Shown: positions 38,031-45,900 of the stretch, one piece after another | How the letters are laid out: every line of letters starts with the position of its first letter | How positions within the stretch are numbered: position 1 is the stretch's first letter | Assembly: GCF_016798245.1 (NCBI RefSeq) | Contig: NZ_JAEUZA010000001.1 | Span: 790,221 to 854,220 of the forward strand | Origin: Alkalicoccobacillus gibsonii | GTDB lineage: Bacteria > Bacillota > Bacilli > Bacillales > Bacillaceae_D | DNA: 64,000 nt | Reading direction: 5' to 3' | The notes under the pieces: generated by a model | Databases searched by the model: none | What the model was told of the DNA's origin: nothing | The model's input: only the letters and a program-made list of their open reading frames with translations | Program-made: the position numbers and the translations under genes

Positions 38031-38489
38031 TTATTCATGCTCAATTGGAACAACAATTGTTTCCTTAAACTCATTAAAATGCTCTGTATTCATATCTTCC
38101 CAAACGAGTAAGATTTCCAAGGCTGACTCTTCTTTTGATATTGGAAAATTCGAAAAGCTTGTTAAGACTTCATGACTTTTAAGCAATTCCTTTGTTTCTC
38201 TAAAAAAGCCTCCCTCTTTTCCCGAACCAGAAGCAGAGGGCTCACTTTGATACGTATGGAGAGTCATGACATTTGTTTTCTCTCTACTCTTATTCGTCGT
38301 GACAATATGAAAATTAGAGCACCCTTCATCACATTTCGCTTGCTGTTGATCCCGACTAAAGTCTGTTTTATACACTTCTACTACCCAATCTGGCGTTTCA
38401 ACCTTTGAAACCAGCTCTTCCGCTTGTGCGAAATGAATAGGTGTTAGTAAGCTAATTAAGATACTTACAAAAAAGATGATCCGTTTCAA
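38031..38489 (-). CDS. Secreted protein, unknown, downstream of the Rap-like gene
   Basis: 152 residues with a clear signal peptide (MKRIIFFVSILISLL...) and a cleavage site near AQA-EE. The mature part is polar with two close cysteines (AKCDEGCSNF) and a beta-rich pattern. TTG start with GGGAGG 8 bases upstream. It occupies the position where a phr peptide gene would normally follow a rap gene, but is far longer than a Phr precursor, so it is not an obvious Phr. Confidence 0.75.
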   Translation of the reverse strand: MKRIIFFVSILISLLTPIHFAQAEELVSKVETPDWVVEVYKTDFSRDQQQAKCDEGCSNFHIVTTNKSREKTNVMTLHTYQSEPSASGSGKEGGFFRETKELLKSHEVLTSFSNFPISKEESALEILLVWEDMNTEHFNEFKETIVVPIEHE

Positions 38490-38594
38490 CGTACATACCT
38501 CCCAGAGTTATTTACTGGTATGGTTTGCCAAAATAAAAGAAGTATGTATTAAAACAAATAAAAATAATTCATGGTCAGATGTTTCTAAACTAAA

Positions 38595-39656
38595 TCATTC
38601 ATCCATTCCTAATTGATGATTTTTTACATTCATCTTAAATGCCATTTTTGAAAAATAGAGAGCCTTTCCAAACTGTTCACGTTCCTCATAATAGGTAACA
38701 AGCTCAACAGCGATTTCTTCCGCATCGAAGTATAATTGATGCTGAATTAATTCTTCAAATCCTTCCTTCACACCATCTTCACCCACTCCAATGAAAACAT
38801 CTTCATAGATAAGTGCTTTTGCATGATATTCATTATTATCTTGTAACCACTCTTCAATTTCGTTTAATAGAGCTTTAGCAGGTTCAATTTCTCCTAGTCG
38901 AAGTTGAATAAAAGCGAGATCCGCTTTTGTCTTATTCCCTACCTTTGTTAGTACATGCTCTTTAATGTCGAGAGCTTGAATAAAGAAAGATTTTGCTTCT
39001 GTGTACTTGTGTTGTCTCAATCGATTTAATCCCAAACTACGTAAGATTAGTGCTTTTACTTTTGGAAATGCCTCCGCCTCATATAACGACTTAAAATAAC
39101 GAGCCTCCGCTTTATGATACATCCCAATCTCTGAATCGATTGCTGCTAGTAATAACTGCGCATTCAAGACCTTGTTCTTATAAGTTGGATCTCTTTCAAA
39201 CAGTTCAATGGCTTGTTCTAAATACGTAACTGCAAATGTATATTGATTGATTCGATAGTACCCATCTGCTATCCGAAGAAAAAATTCAGCTCGCTCAAAT
39301 GGGTCACCAACAGAATCTAATAGTTTTTCAGCGCTCGTATACATACGCACCGCCGACGTATATCTGCCCTCATAGTACTCTTGCTGGCCACTGATAAAGT
39401 AATACATATAGTTTAAATATGGCTCTTCTGAAGATAATGGTAAATTCTTAGTTGTAGTTTCTTGTAATAGTAGGCTGTGACGCACGGCTAGTACTTCATA
39501 AAACGCAGTAACATGTTGATCAGCCTCCATACGATCAATCATATCTGTCACTTCATGTTTAAGTCTGATTGCTGCTTCAAAATCACTTTGAATCATGGCA
39601 CTATACCAATCCAGACACCTAGATCCTACAATAACAGATGGTATTCCCTGAATCAT
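38595..39656 (-). CDS. Rap-family TPR protein (response-regulator aspartate phosphatase-like)
   Basis: 353-residue cytoplasmic protein. The N-terminal three-helix bundle carries the Rap signature (LDWYSAMIQSDFEAAIRLK, DRMEADQHVTAFYEVLAVRH), followed by about six tetratricopeptide repeats (for example QYTFAVTYLEQAIELFE and KYTEAKSFFIQALDI). Rap proteins dephosphorylate Spo0F or bind ComA and are inhibited by imported Phr pentapeptides. AAGGAG 8 bases upstream of the ATG. No Phr gene is evident after it; the next gene encodes a 152-residue secreted protein. Confidence 0.85.
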   Translation of the reverse strand: MIQGIPSVIVGSRCLDWYSAMIQSDFEAAIRLKHEVTDMIDRMEADQHVTAFYEVLAVRHSLLLQETTTKNLPLSSEEPYLNYMYYFISGQQEYYEGRYTSAVRMYTSAEKLLDSVGDPFERAEFFLRIADGYYRINQYTFAVTYLEQAIELFERDPTYKNKVLNAQLLLAAIDSEIGMYHKAEARYFKSLYEAEAFPKVKALILRSLGLNRLRQHKYTEAKSFFIQALDIKEHVLTKVGNKTKADLAFIQLRLGEIEPAKALLNEIEEWLQDNNEYHAKALIYEDVFIGVGEDGVKEGFEELIQHQLYFDAEEIAVELVTYYEEREQFGKALYFSKMAFKMNVKNHQLGMDE

Positions 39657-39853
39657 CGTAGTAACTCCTTTTCATCTAGAGCCTAGTTCGCTGGCTCATC
39701 AAACATCATTTGATAGTCTATAAAGCATTTAACACATCTTAACACATGATTACCATTCACTTGAATCTTGAAGATAAAAAGCTGCAGTTTCTATGAAAGC
39801 ATAAGTGGGAATTGTATTGATAATAAATTGGAATCTAACAATTGGAGGTCTCC

Positions 39854-40042
39854 ATGATACATAAAAACTTTTTTATTGATGCTTTTATTACCTTCGCAAT
39901 TATTTTAACGGTTTCAACCATACTTGTCTTACTTTTCAATGATGGTACCATCGCTGAAATCCTGTTAGATCGAGTCTTTTTCGCAGCAATCTTTGCTCTT
40001 GTTTGGACCATACTTTATTTTGCAATTGTAAGAACTAGGTAG
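39854..40042 (+). CDS. Small two-helix membrane protein
   Basis: 62 residues, two hydrophobic segments (residues about 5-27 and 38-58) with short charged ends. ATG 39854 follows GGAGG by 5-6 bases; the frame starts at a TTG 12 bases earlier. The transcript is divergent from the Rap-like gene. No family recognised. Confidence 0.68.
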   Translation: MIHKNFFIDAFITFAIILTVSTILVLLFNDGTIAEILLDRVFFAAIFALVWTILYFAIVRTR

Positions 40043-40127
40043 TCTTATATTGAGACTATTACTTTCAAATTTGTCTACTCATAAATAAGAGCCATCCGTT
40101 TAGATGGCTAAATGATTATGTACGATG

Positions 40128-40304
40128 TTATTCCCTTTTTAGAATGGCTGAGTGCTCACCAAAGCTAAAGCCAAAGAAAATATATGGTTGTAAGATATGA
40201 TCTAACATCCACCCCTCTTCTGCTTCTTTGTTTAAGATGTCAGCTACTTTTTGATGATCACGCTTACTGTTTATATAAGGAAGCCTGATTACTTTATATT
40301 CCAT
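40128..40304 (-). CDS. DUF4177-like small protein, copy 2
   Basis: 58 residues, MEYKVIRLPYINSKRDHQ then DILNKEAEEGWMLDHI and FGEHSAILKRE, matching the DUF4177 pattern (strand, helix with EEGW, final strand). GGAGGGG precedes ATG 40304; the longer frame to 40364 has no site. Same length as the copy at 37684, about 30 percent identical by eye. Confidence 0.75.
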   Translation of the reverse strand: MEYKVIRLPYINSKRDHQKVADILNKEAEEGWMLDHILQPYIFFGFSFGEHSAILKRE

Positions 40305-40403
40305 AATGATCCCCTCCACCCATATTATAACAGATATAAGCAAATCACTATGATACACGATCACTTTTAAGCTCTTCCACTAGTAACTAATTATTCTTAC
40401 CAA

Positions 40404-40598
40404 TTATCCTATGCTATCTTCATCATTATGCTTGTCAAACAATGAAAGAATGGCAAATATGATTCCAAAAATGAAGATACTGTATTGAATGATTTGATCA
40501 CTAATTATTCTGCCGGTCCCTATAATCATTGATATCACGTAGAACACCAATAGTAGCAAAAGTATGATAATACATGTTAATCTTAGCGTCTTTAATAT
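40404..40598 (-). CDS. Small two-helix membrane protein with apparent ATA start
   Basis: I read this frame by hand. It gives 64 residues: (M)LKTLRLTCIII... with two hydrophobic helices around VISMII, then FGIIFAILSLF and an acidic tail DKHNDEDSIG. AAAAGGAG lies 8 bases before codon 40596-40598, which is ATA; the frame has no ATG, GTG or TTG with a site, and a stop (TAA) closes it further upstream. Two hydrophobic helices, an optimal Shine-Dalgarno and a good stop argue for a real gene using AUA, although a rare start codon lowers confidence. Confidence 0.5.
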   Translation of the reverse strand: MLKTLRLTCIIILLLLLVFYVISMIIGTGRIISDQIIQYSIFIFGIIFAILSLFDKHNDEDSIG

Positions 40599-40771
40599 AA
40601 AATCAACTCCTTTTTATTCCATTTTAACATCTTATTAGGTGCGCTAAAACCCTGACTTTTCTTAAACCAATTTTATAAATACAAACATATATATTTTAAT
40701 ATAGCTTTCATTCACCCCCTCCCCCTTCCTCACATAGGCTATTGTACCGAATGGTAAGGAGGGGGATCGTT

Positions 40772-41215
40772 ATGGTCGAGCTGACGCTTGCTCACTGGGT
40801 GTATCTTGCGGGTACGGTTTTAATCATTTTAACGATGTTATTCCGGCAAAATGTGTTGGTTCCTTCACTTTTTATGACCTTTTTAGTTGGAATCGTGTAT
40901 ACAGGGTCGTTTGTGGAAGGGTTACAAACAACGTTTAGTGCGAGTTTGGTTGCAGCTGCGGAATTGTTTAATATTTTCTTAATTATTACGGTGATGACAG
41001 CTCTTCTTCACGCGTTGCGGTCACTTCAAGCAGACATAAGGATGGTGCGACCGTTTGGATATGTGATGAAGTCCGGCCATTCGTCGTTTTGGGTGTTGGC
41101 TTTGATTACGTATGGTATTTCGTTATTCTTTTGGCCAACGCCTGCTGTACCTTATGTTGTGAAAGGTACAAAAACAGAAATCAAAACATGTATTTACGTA
41201 TGCTTTGATATATAG
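40772..41215 (+). pseudogene. 5' fragment of a membrane transporter gene, truncated
   Basis: 147-residue reading frame with five or so hydrophobic segments. The first ~125 residues (MVELTLAHWVYLAG, GLQTTFSASLVAAAELFNIF, ISLFFWPTPAVP) read like the N-terminal third of a polytopic Bacillus membrane transporter with a W-P-T-P-A-V-P motif that normally continues into further helices. After TPAVP the frame runs YVVKGTKTEIKT and stops, an unrelated tail that overlaps the convergent neighbour by 22 bases. The junction is near 41155. The rest of the transporter is not found elsewhere in the window. AAGGAGGGGG precedes ATG 40772. Confidence 0.65.
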
Positions 41216-42054
41216 TCCTTGAAGAACTTATTAATAATATCATCTGTCGTTAAGTCATAGTAAAATAAATGACCTTGGCGATTAAACTTCGCAATCTTTG
41301 TTAGATTTAATTTACATAAGCGGATGATACGCTTTTTTATTTTACTTTTAGCTTTTGAATCGATTGTATTTAGGAAATCTAATCTATTAAAGATCGTTTC
41401 ATATCTTGCAATACAGGCAAATAAGTAGCTAAACGGGATGAGTAATATAGATAGAATAACCGAAATTAACACTTCGTATAGTATTAAAGATAAGTCAGCA
41501 AAATTATTTATTAGTTGAATTACGGAATAAATGAACAAGATTAACCCTGTCAATTTAAGCAAACATCCAGCTCCGTCTCCAGCTGTTTTATATTCATCCT
41601 TTTTATCATAACTATAAATAGCCACAATAAACGTTAATAATAAGATAATTACTACCAATACTAATTCAATAGCAATTGAAAAAGTATAAAAATTAATCAT
41701 ACATTCCAAAAACACTACTATTGAAATTGCTTTCAAGAAGGTTTTTCTAAAATAAGAATTATCTTCTGCATCTGATATGCTTTGAAATGTTACATAATAT
41801 GGAACAGTTATTACCCAAACTAAAATTGTCTTAAGATTACTTTCATCTACTAATCCTATAAAGTAGATGAAAGCTATAATTATACTACTGTATAGAGTTG
41901 TAAATATTCCTGCTATAACAATTCTATTATGCATTAATTTACTAAAGAAATTTTTTAATGATGCTCTACCTTCTGAAGTAGAAATTAGTACAATAACAAA
42001 AAACAATAAAATAAGTACATAAGCCCATTCTCTCGTATTTAAAAAATTGAAAAT
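41194..42054 (-). CDS. Multi-pass membrane protein of unknown function, apparent ATT start
   Basis: 286 residues with six to seven hydrophobic segments and a charged C-terminal tail (AKSKIKKRIIRLCKL, then a soluble ~40-residue end). Extending the frame upstream of its first TTG gives (M)FNFLNTREWAYVLILL, an N-terminal pattern I recall from a family of small-island membrane proteins. The codon at 42052-42054 is ATT, with AAGGAGG 8 bases upstream and a TAG stop six codons further up, and no ATG/GTG/TTG in between. Very AT-rich; its 3' end abuts the truncated transporter. Confidence 0.68.
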   Translation of the reverse strand: MFNFLNTREWAYVLILLFFVIVLISTSEGRASLKNFFSKLMHNRIVIAGIFTTLYSSIIIAFIYFIGLVDESNLKTILVWVITVPYYVTFQSISDAEDNSYFRKTFLKAISIVVFLECMINFYTFSIAIELVLVVIILLLTFIVAIYSYDKKDEYKTAGDGAGCLLKLTGLILFIYSVIQLINNFADLSLILYEVLISVILSILLIPFSYLFACIARYETIFNRLDFLNTIDSKAKSKIKKRIIRLCKLNLTKIAKFNRQGHLFYYDLTTDDIINKFFKDYISKHT

Positions 42055-42175
42055 TGTAATATCCTCCTTCTAAGGCATCTCAAAGTTAAAATACAAATTT
42101 ACTAATAAAAGAATCTATTATGACTTTATCACATAATTAATAATTTTAAGCACAGCTCCAATAAAACACAAAAAA

Positions 42176-42197
42176 ACTCGGCCAATTAAGACCGAGT
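42176..42197 (-). terminator. Intrinsic terminator of hag
   Basis: Eight-bp stem ACTCGGTC/GGCCGAGT (one G-U pair) followed by TTTTTT on the minus strand, just after the flagellin stop. Confidence 0.88.
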
Positions 42198-42213
42198 CTA
42201 AATCTAGATTGTA

Positions 42214-43728
42214 TTATCCTAGAAGTTGAAGAACTTGTTGTGGAGCTTGGTTTGCTTGAGCAAGCATAGACTGAGAAGCTTGAGAAAGAATGTTGTTCTT
42301 AGTGAACTCCATGATTTCTTTAGCCATGTCAACGTCGCGTACACGAGACTCAGCAGCTTGAAGGTTCTCAGAAGAGTTATCAAGGTTAGAGATAGTGTGC
42401 TCTAGACGGTTTTGGTTTGCACCAAGTTTAGAACGCTCAGCAGAAACTGTGTCAATTGCTGCTTGTATTGTAGTGATGGCTTCAGAAGCAGATTCATGAG
42501 TAGAAACATTCAGTGCATTTTCTGTTTGTGCATTGTTAGTACCATTAGTTACTTTTAGACTATCATTTAAAGTACCAGTAGTAGTGAGATTTAAAGCTTT
42601 TGCTCTCATATCATTGACATCTAGAGTGATACTTTGACCTTCGTTAGCTCCGATTTGGAAAGTAGATGTAAAGTTACTAACTTTGATGTCAAAATTATTA
42701 CCAGAAGGTGTAGCTTCAGTTAGAGTAATAACACCGTCAGCAGCAGAAGCTGTTGTAGCAGCACCATTGATCAGAGCTGCAATGTTAGTAGCGGTCTCTG
42801 CTGAATTAGCACCTATTACAAATTGATTAGCCCCAGCAGTTTCACCAGCAGCTACTGCTGTATAAGTAGTATTGTTTACTTGAATTGTTTCTCCACTTTT
42901 TAGATTACCTGATAATGAGATAGTTGCTTGGCCAGCTGTCGCAGTTACGCCCTCAACTGAAGCAGTTGTTTGAGCAGAAGTCACATCTTCATTTGTAGAA
43001 GCAACAGTGACAGGATTACCAGTTGCTGCATTCTCTGTTAGAGTAATTGTAGCATTTGCACCGGCAGCTACTAATCCAGAAGCTGCAGTGTTACCATTAA
43101 TTGCAGTACGAAGTGCTGTAGCTGTAGCATCAGCATCTGCACCAATTACAAATTCATTGGTACCACCACCTGCAGCAGCTACTGCAGTGTAAGTAACATC
43201 ATTAATAGTTATTGTTTCACCGTCAGCAAAATCTGCTCCAATTGTAACTGTTGATACACCCGGAACTGCTGTAACTTCTTGAGTAGATTGAACTGTTTGT
43301 GAAACTGAGGCTTTACCTTGCAACAATTTCTGAGTATTGAACTCAGTAGTATTACCAATACGGTTAATCTCTGAAGTTAGAGAGTTGATCTCTTTTTGAA
43401 TTTCATTACGATCAGAATCAGTGTTAGTATCGTTAGATGCTTGTGTAGCAAGTTCACGCATACGTTGAAGGATAGAATGAGTTTCACCTAGTGCTCCCTC
43501 AGCTGTTTGAATCATAGAGATTCCATCTTGTGCGTTACGAGAAGCTTGATCCAAGCCACGTACTTGAGCACGCATTTTTTCAGAGATTGCAAGACCAGCA
43601 GCGTCATCCCCTGCACGGTTGATGCGAAGACCTGAAGATAGTTTTTCTTGAGCTTTTGCTCCAGCAGCTTGGTTTGAACCAAGTTGACGGTGAGCGTTCA
43701 TTGCAGATAAATTGTGATTAATAATCAT
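42214..43728 (-). CDS. hag: Flagellin with expanded variable region
   Basis: 504-residue filament protein. Conserved D0/D1 ends: [38 protein letters not shown] and, at the C-terminus, [20 protein letters not shown] and [17 protein letters not shown]. The central D2/D3 region (residues about 150-370) is far longer than in B. subtilis Hag and contains tandem repeats of a 90-residue unit ([16 protein letters not shown] and [16 protein letters not shown], each followed by FVIGA.A..TA). Strong ATGGAGGT ribosome-binding site. It lies next to csrA, but fliW, flaG and fliD are missing from this window. Confidence 0.95.
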   Translation of the reverse strand: MIINHNLSAMNAHRQLGSNQAAGAKAQEKLSSGLRINRAGDDAAGLAISEKMRAQVRGLDQASRNAQDGISMIQTAEGALGETHSILQRMRELATQASNDTNTDSDRNEIQKEINSLTSEINRIGNTTEFNTQKLLQGKASVSQTVQSTQEVTAVPGVSTVTIGADFADGETITINDVTYTAVAAAGGGTNEFVIGADADATATALRTAINGNTAASGLVAAGANATITLTENAATGNPVTVASTNEDVTSAQTTASVEGVTATAGQATISLSGNLKSGETIQVNNTTYTAVAAGETAGANQFVIGANSAETATNIAALINGAATTASAADGVITLTEATPSGNNFDIKVSNFTSTFQIGANEGQSITLDVNDMRAKALNLTTTGTLNDSLKVTNGTNNAQTENALNVSTHESASEAITTIQAAIDTVSAERSKLGANQNRLEHTISNLDNSSENLQAAESRVRDVDMAKEIMEFTKNNILSQASQSMLAQANQAPQQVLQLLG

Positions 43729-43734
43729 TTAAGA

Positions 43735-43771
43735 TTACCTCCATGTTTTGTTTTTAGGGTCACATCCGTAT
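43735..43771 (-). promoter_or_regulatory. Putative CsrA-binding sites in the hag leader
   Basis: On the minus strand ATACGGATGTG (43761-43771) matches the CsrA consensus RUACARGGAUGU apart from two missing bases and can form a short CAT/GTG hairpin with GGA in the loop; the Shine-Dalgarno ATGGAGG (43738-43744) carries a second GGA about 20 bases downstream. This is the two-site layout by which CsrA represses hag translation in B. subtilis. Confidence 0.55.
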
Positions 43772-43818
43772 GCCCCTTAATTTATATACAAAACTTCCTA
43801 AGAAGTGATGTAACACTC

Positions 43819-44034
43819 TTACTTGATGTGCTTGCGATGTTCTTCTGCAAGAGCTTGAAGTGCTTCTCCGTGATCGGTTCTTTCTTCATAAATCTCTTCC
43901 CTAAGAATATCCACACCAATTGGCGCATCAATCTTTAACCTGACAAGGCCGTCTTCTGTTTTAAGAACCTGGACCTTTATTATGTCAGCGATAATAATCG
44001 ATTGACCGTCTTTTCTTCCTAATGTTAATGCCAT
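43819..44034 (-). CDS. csrA: Carbon storage regulator CsrA, divergent
   Basis: 71-residue RNA-binding translational repressor. The CsrA fold is visible from MALTLGRKDGQSIIIADIIKV to DAPIGVDILREEIYEER, including the RNA-contact Arg of the conserved REEIY motif. It is divergent: residue 2 Ala-Leu-Thr-Leu-Gly-Arg replaces the standard MLVLTRK opening. ATG 44034 is chosen for GGGAGG upstream. It is just upstream of hag, its usual target, but no fliW (its antagonist) is beside it. A terminator separates it from the Panacea operon. Confidence 0.87.
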   Translation of the reverse strand: MALTLGRKDGQSIIIADIIKVQVLKTEDGLVRLKIDAPIGVDILREEIYEERTDHGEALQALAEEHRKHIK

Positions 44035-44135
44035 TTTTAATCCTCCCTGATCTCCATAATTAATCATCTTCCATGATGTTCTACTTTTTATATCGGAACT
44101 TTAATCATGATGTTTAGCTTTTTTTGCAAAAAAAA

Positions 44136-44159
44136 AAAGAGTTTCATGCTAAACTCTTT
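44136..44159 (-). terminator. Intrinsic terminator of the Panacea/membrane-protein operon
   Basis: Nine-bp stem AAAGAGTTT with its complement (44136-44144 with 44151-44159), followed by eleven T on the minus strand; the left side is A-rich, so it may act both ways. It isolates the gene pair from csrA-hag. Confidence 0.9.
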
Positions 44160-44160
44160 T

Positions 44161-45246
44161 TTACTCCTTACTATGAACTTTTCTTTTTACATTAAGTAAG
44201 GCATTCTTCAGAAAAGCTATGAATACTAGACTAAAAAAAATTAGTGCACATGTAGATGCAAATGGCCCTAAATCTGTATGTAAGAAATCATTATAACTTT
44301 CATTGCTTCTCCATAACATCATTGAAACACCAGCCAATGCCATAATAAACAGAAAGAAATTAGTATAAATTAATAACGGATACTTCTCAGCTGGTGAACA
44401 ACTACATACAATGTCCTCAGTATTATTTTCTTTAGATATTTCTTTTCTTTTAAATAGACGTTGATTGTTACAGTTACAACTGGATAAATTAAAACCAATT
44501 AATCTACTTAATGAGTGCATCAAGAAGAATAAAATAAAAATAATGGACGCAGCACCTATAGATGAAACAAATAATATTTTTCCCATTGGAAGATTCTCAG
44601 CATTATTAAAAAGACTAGTGAATCCTTGTATCCCTCCAAAAGTACCAATTAGTACTGCAGAGAAAATACCAAGAATACCAATAAATTGAGTTACTATCCC
44701 ATTATATTTAGATTTTAAATCCTCGATTTCATTCTTATATTCCTTTATTTTAATTTCAAAACTTTGGTATTCTTTTTTAGATGTTAATAGTTGTTCATTC
44801 ACTTCAAACACTTGATTCTCTAATTCATCTGTAATGTGTGTACGCTGTAATACTGATAATGTTATATGTTCAATTAACTTAAAAACTTTTTCATCCAATT
44901 CCTTGCCTAATTCAAAGAAAAATTCATTCTCATAAGTTCTCCAATTATCCCCGTTCACACCTTCAATAATGCCTAAAAGTTCTGGTTTAGCCTCACGGTA
45001 GAGCACTCTTGTAATTTCAGCATAAGGCATTTTTTTTAAGGGTATGTCTTCCAGTGTTTTTAGAAGTAATTTAAACTCTTCATAGGCTACATTTTCAACA
45101 TTTTCATCTTTAGAAGTTTCAGAAAATAAACCATCTAAAAAGCCTCCCTTATCCTCATTTGGAGGCTCATCAACTCTTAAAATTTCAGTGTCTACAGCTT
45201 TTAAGTAATTACGTAATCGCTCCGAAAAACTATCATAAGTATTCAT
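44161..45246 (-). CDS. Coiled-coil, four-helix membrane protein paired with a Panacea-domain gene
   Basis: 361 residues. Soluble, acidic N-terminal domain (1-160), then a coiled coil (about 165-190, ELENQVFEVNEQLL and KEYKNEIEDLKSKYNG), two membrane helices (about 192-250), a cytoplasmic or outer loop with a CNC...CSC cysteine cluster (about 262-285), and two more helices (295-350). It is not a recognised toxin family. The start ATG overlaps the stop of the upstream Panacea gene by four bases (ATGA), so the two are translated together. Very AT-rich. As partner of a SocA/Panacea antitoxin it is a candidate membrane-acting toxin. Confidence 0.7.
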   Translation of the reverse strand: MNTYDSFSERLRNYLKAVDTEILRVDEPPNEDKGGFLDGLFSETSKDENVENVAYEEFKLLLKTLEDIPLKKMPYAEITRVLYREAKPELLGIIEGVNGDNWRTYENEFFFELGKELDEKVFKLIEHITLSVLQRTHITDELENQVFEVNEQLLTSKKEYQSFEIKIKEYKNEIEDLKSKYNGIVTQFIGILGIFSAVLIGTFGGIQGFTSLFNNAENLPMGKILFVSSIGAASIIFILFFLMHSLSRLIGFNLSSCNCNNQRLFKRKEISKENNTEDIVCSCSPAEKYPLLIYTNFFLFIMALAGVSMMLWRSNESYNDFLHTDLGPFASTCALIFFSLVFIAFLKNALLNVKRKVHSKE

Positions 45247-45683
45247 TCAGTAAAGTCCGTAAAAATTTCATCTAGGGTATAAGGATCAACATGCCTGCCT
45301 TCTAAAATATCATCTTTAAAATCATCCCAAGCACTCATTTGATGAGAAAAACTAACTAATTTAAAAACATCACGGTCCAATAAATTAATTATTGCTGTAT
45401 CCAGATGTTCGAATCTAGGATCTCTATTTGCTACTTGTGGAATTATAGGTTGACTTCCATATCCATTGTAAGTGAAGTATAGATCTTCTACCACAGGTCC
45501 ATAACGCCATTTTGAGAAAGGTAAGTTATATATTTCTTGTGCAAGTTGATCTATTCCTCCTCTAAGTCTCAAGTGCAATCCAAGTGAGAAAAATAGAATT
45601 TTTTGCAATTGCAAATTTGTAATACTTCGCCCTGTTTCATTCGCAACAGCGAAAATGTGTCCAGCTAGCGCTTGCATGGTCAT
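45243..45683 (-). CDS. Panacea (DUF4065/SocA-type) domain protein, probable antitoxin
   Basis: 146-residue protein with the SocA/GepA-type fold now named Panacea. Motifs: NLQLQKILFFSLGLHLRL (helix with L-Q-K-I-L-F-F), YNLPFSKWRYGPVVEDLY (the W-x-Y-G-P-V signature) and a C-terminal DILEGRHVDPYTLDEIF. The domain neutralises many unrelated toxins in PanAT systems; here the overlapping downstream gene is a membrane protein. Start at ATG 45683 after GGGAGG; the longer frame to 45746 has no site. Confidence 0.87.
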   Translation of the reverse strand: MTMQALAGHIFAVANETGRSITNLQLQKILFFSLGLHLRLRGGIDQLAQEIYNLPFSKWRYGPVVEDLYFTYNGYGSQPIIPQVANRDPRFEHLDTAIINLLDRDVFKLVSFSHQMSAWDDFKDDILEGRHVDPYTLDEIFTDFTE

Positions 45684-45845
45684 TAAAAACCGCCTCCCTT
45701 TATGACTTATTTTTATTTTATCATATTTTAGAACATACGGTCTCATTTCAAGAAATAATACTTTACATTTTATGAAAAAGTGAAGTATTACGATACATCT
45801 TATGATTATATTCTTGTCTTAGCTGTGTTAAATTAAGATTGAACG

Positions 45846-45859
45846 AGAACATACTTTCC
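45846..45859. promoter_or_regulatory. Possible LexA (SOS) box upstream of the YolD-like gene
   Basis: AGAACATACTTTCC matches the Bacillus consensus CGAACRNRYGTTYC at 12 of 14 positions (mismatches at the first C and the central G). It lies about 45 bases before the start. YolD/UvrX-type genes are damage-induced, so the position makes sense, but the match is imperfect. Confidence 0.45.
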
Positions 45860-45900
45860 CGCATTATGAATAATATTAAGTCAATTTGGGAGTGTTGATC

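Noticed and set aside
40050-40115. Terminator hairpin AGCCATC/GATGGCT after the small membrane protein gene
   Set aside because: The seven-bp stem is real, but no T-run follows on either strand, so I do not call it a terminator.
43007-43192. Plus-strand hydrophobic frame inside hag
   Set aside because: Caused by the low-complexity Ala/Thr repeats of the flagellin insertion; no start signal.
43772-43819. Sigma-D type promoter for hag (TAAA then GCCGATAT)
   Set aside because: No GCCGATAT-like -10 was found in the csrA-hag gap; a weak TTACAT-17-TGTATA is present but too poor to claim.
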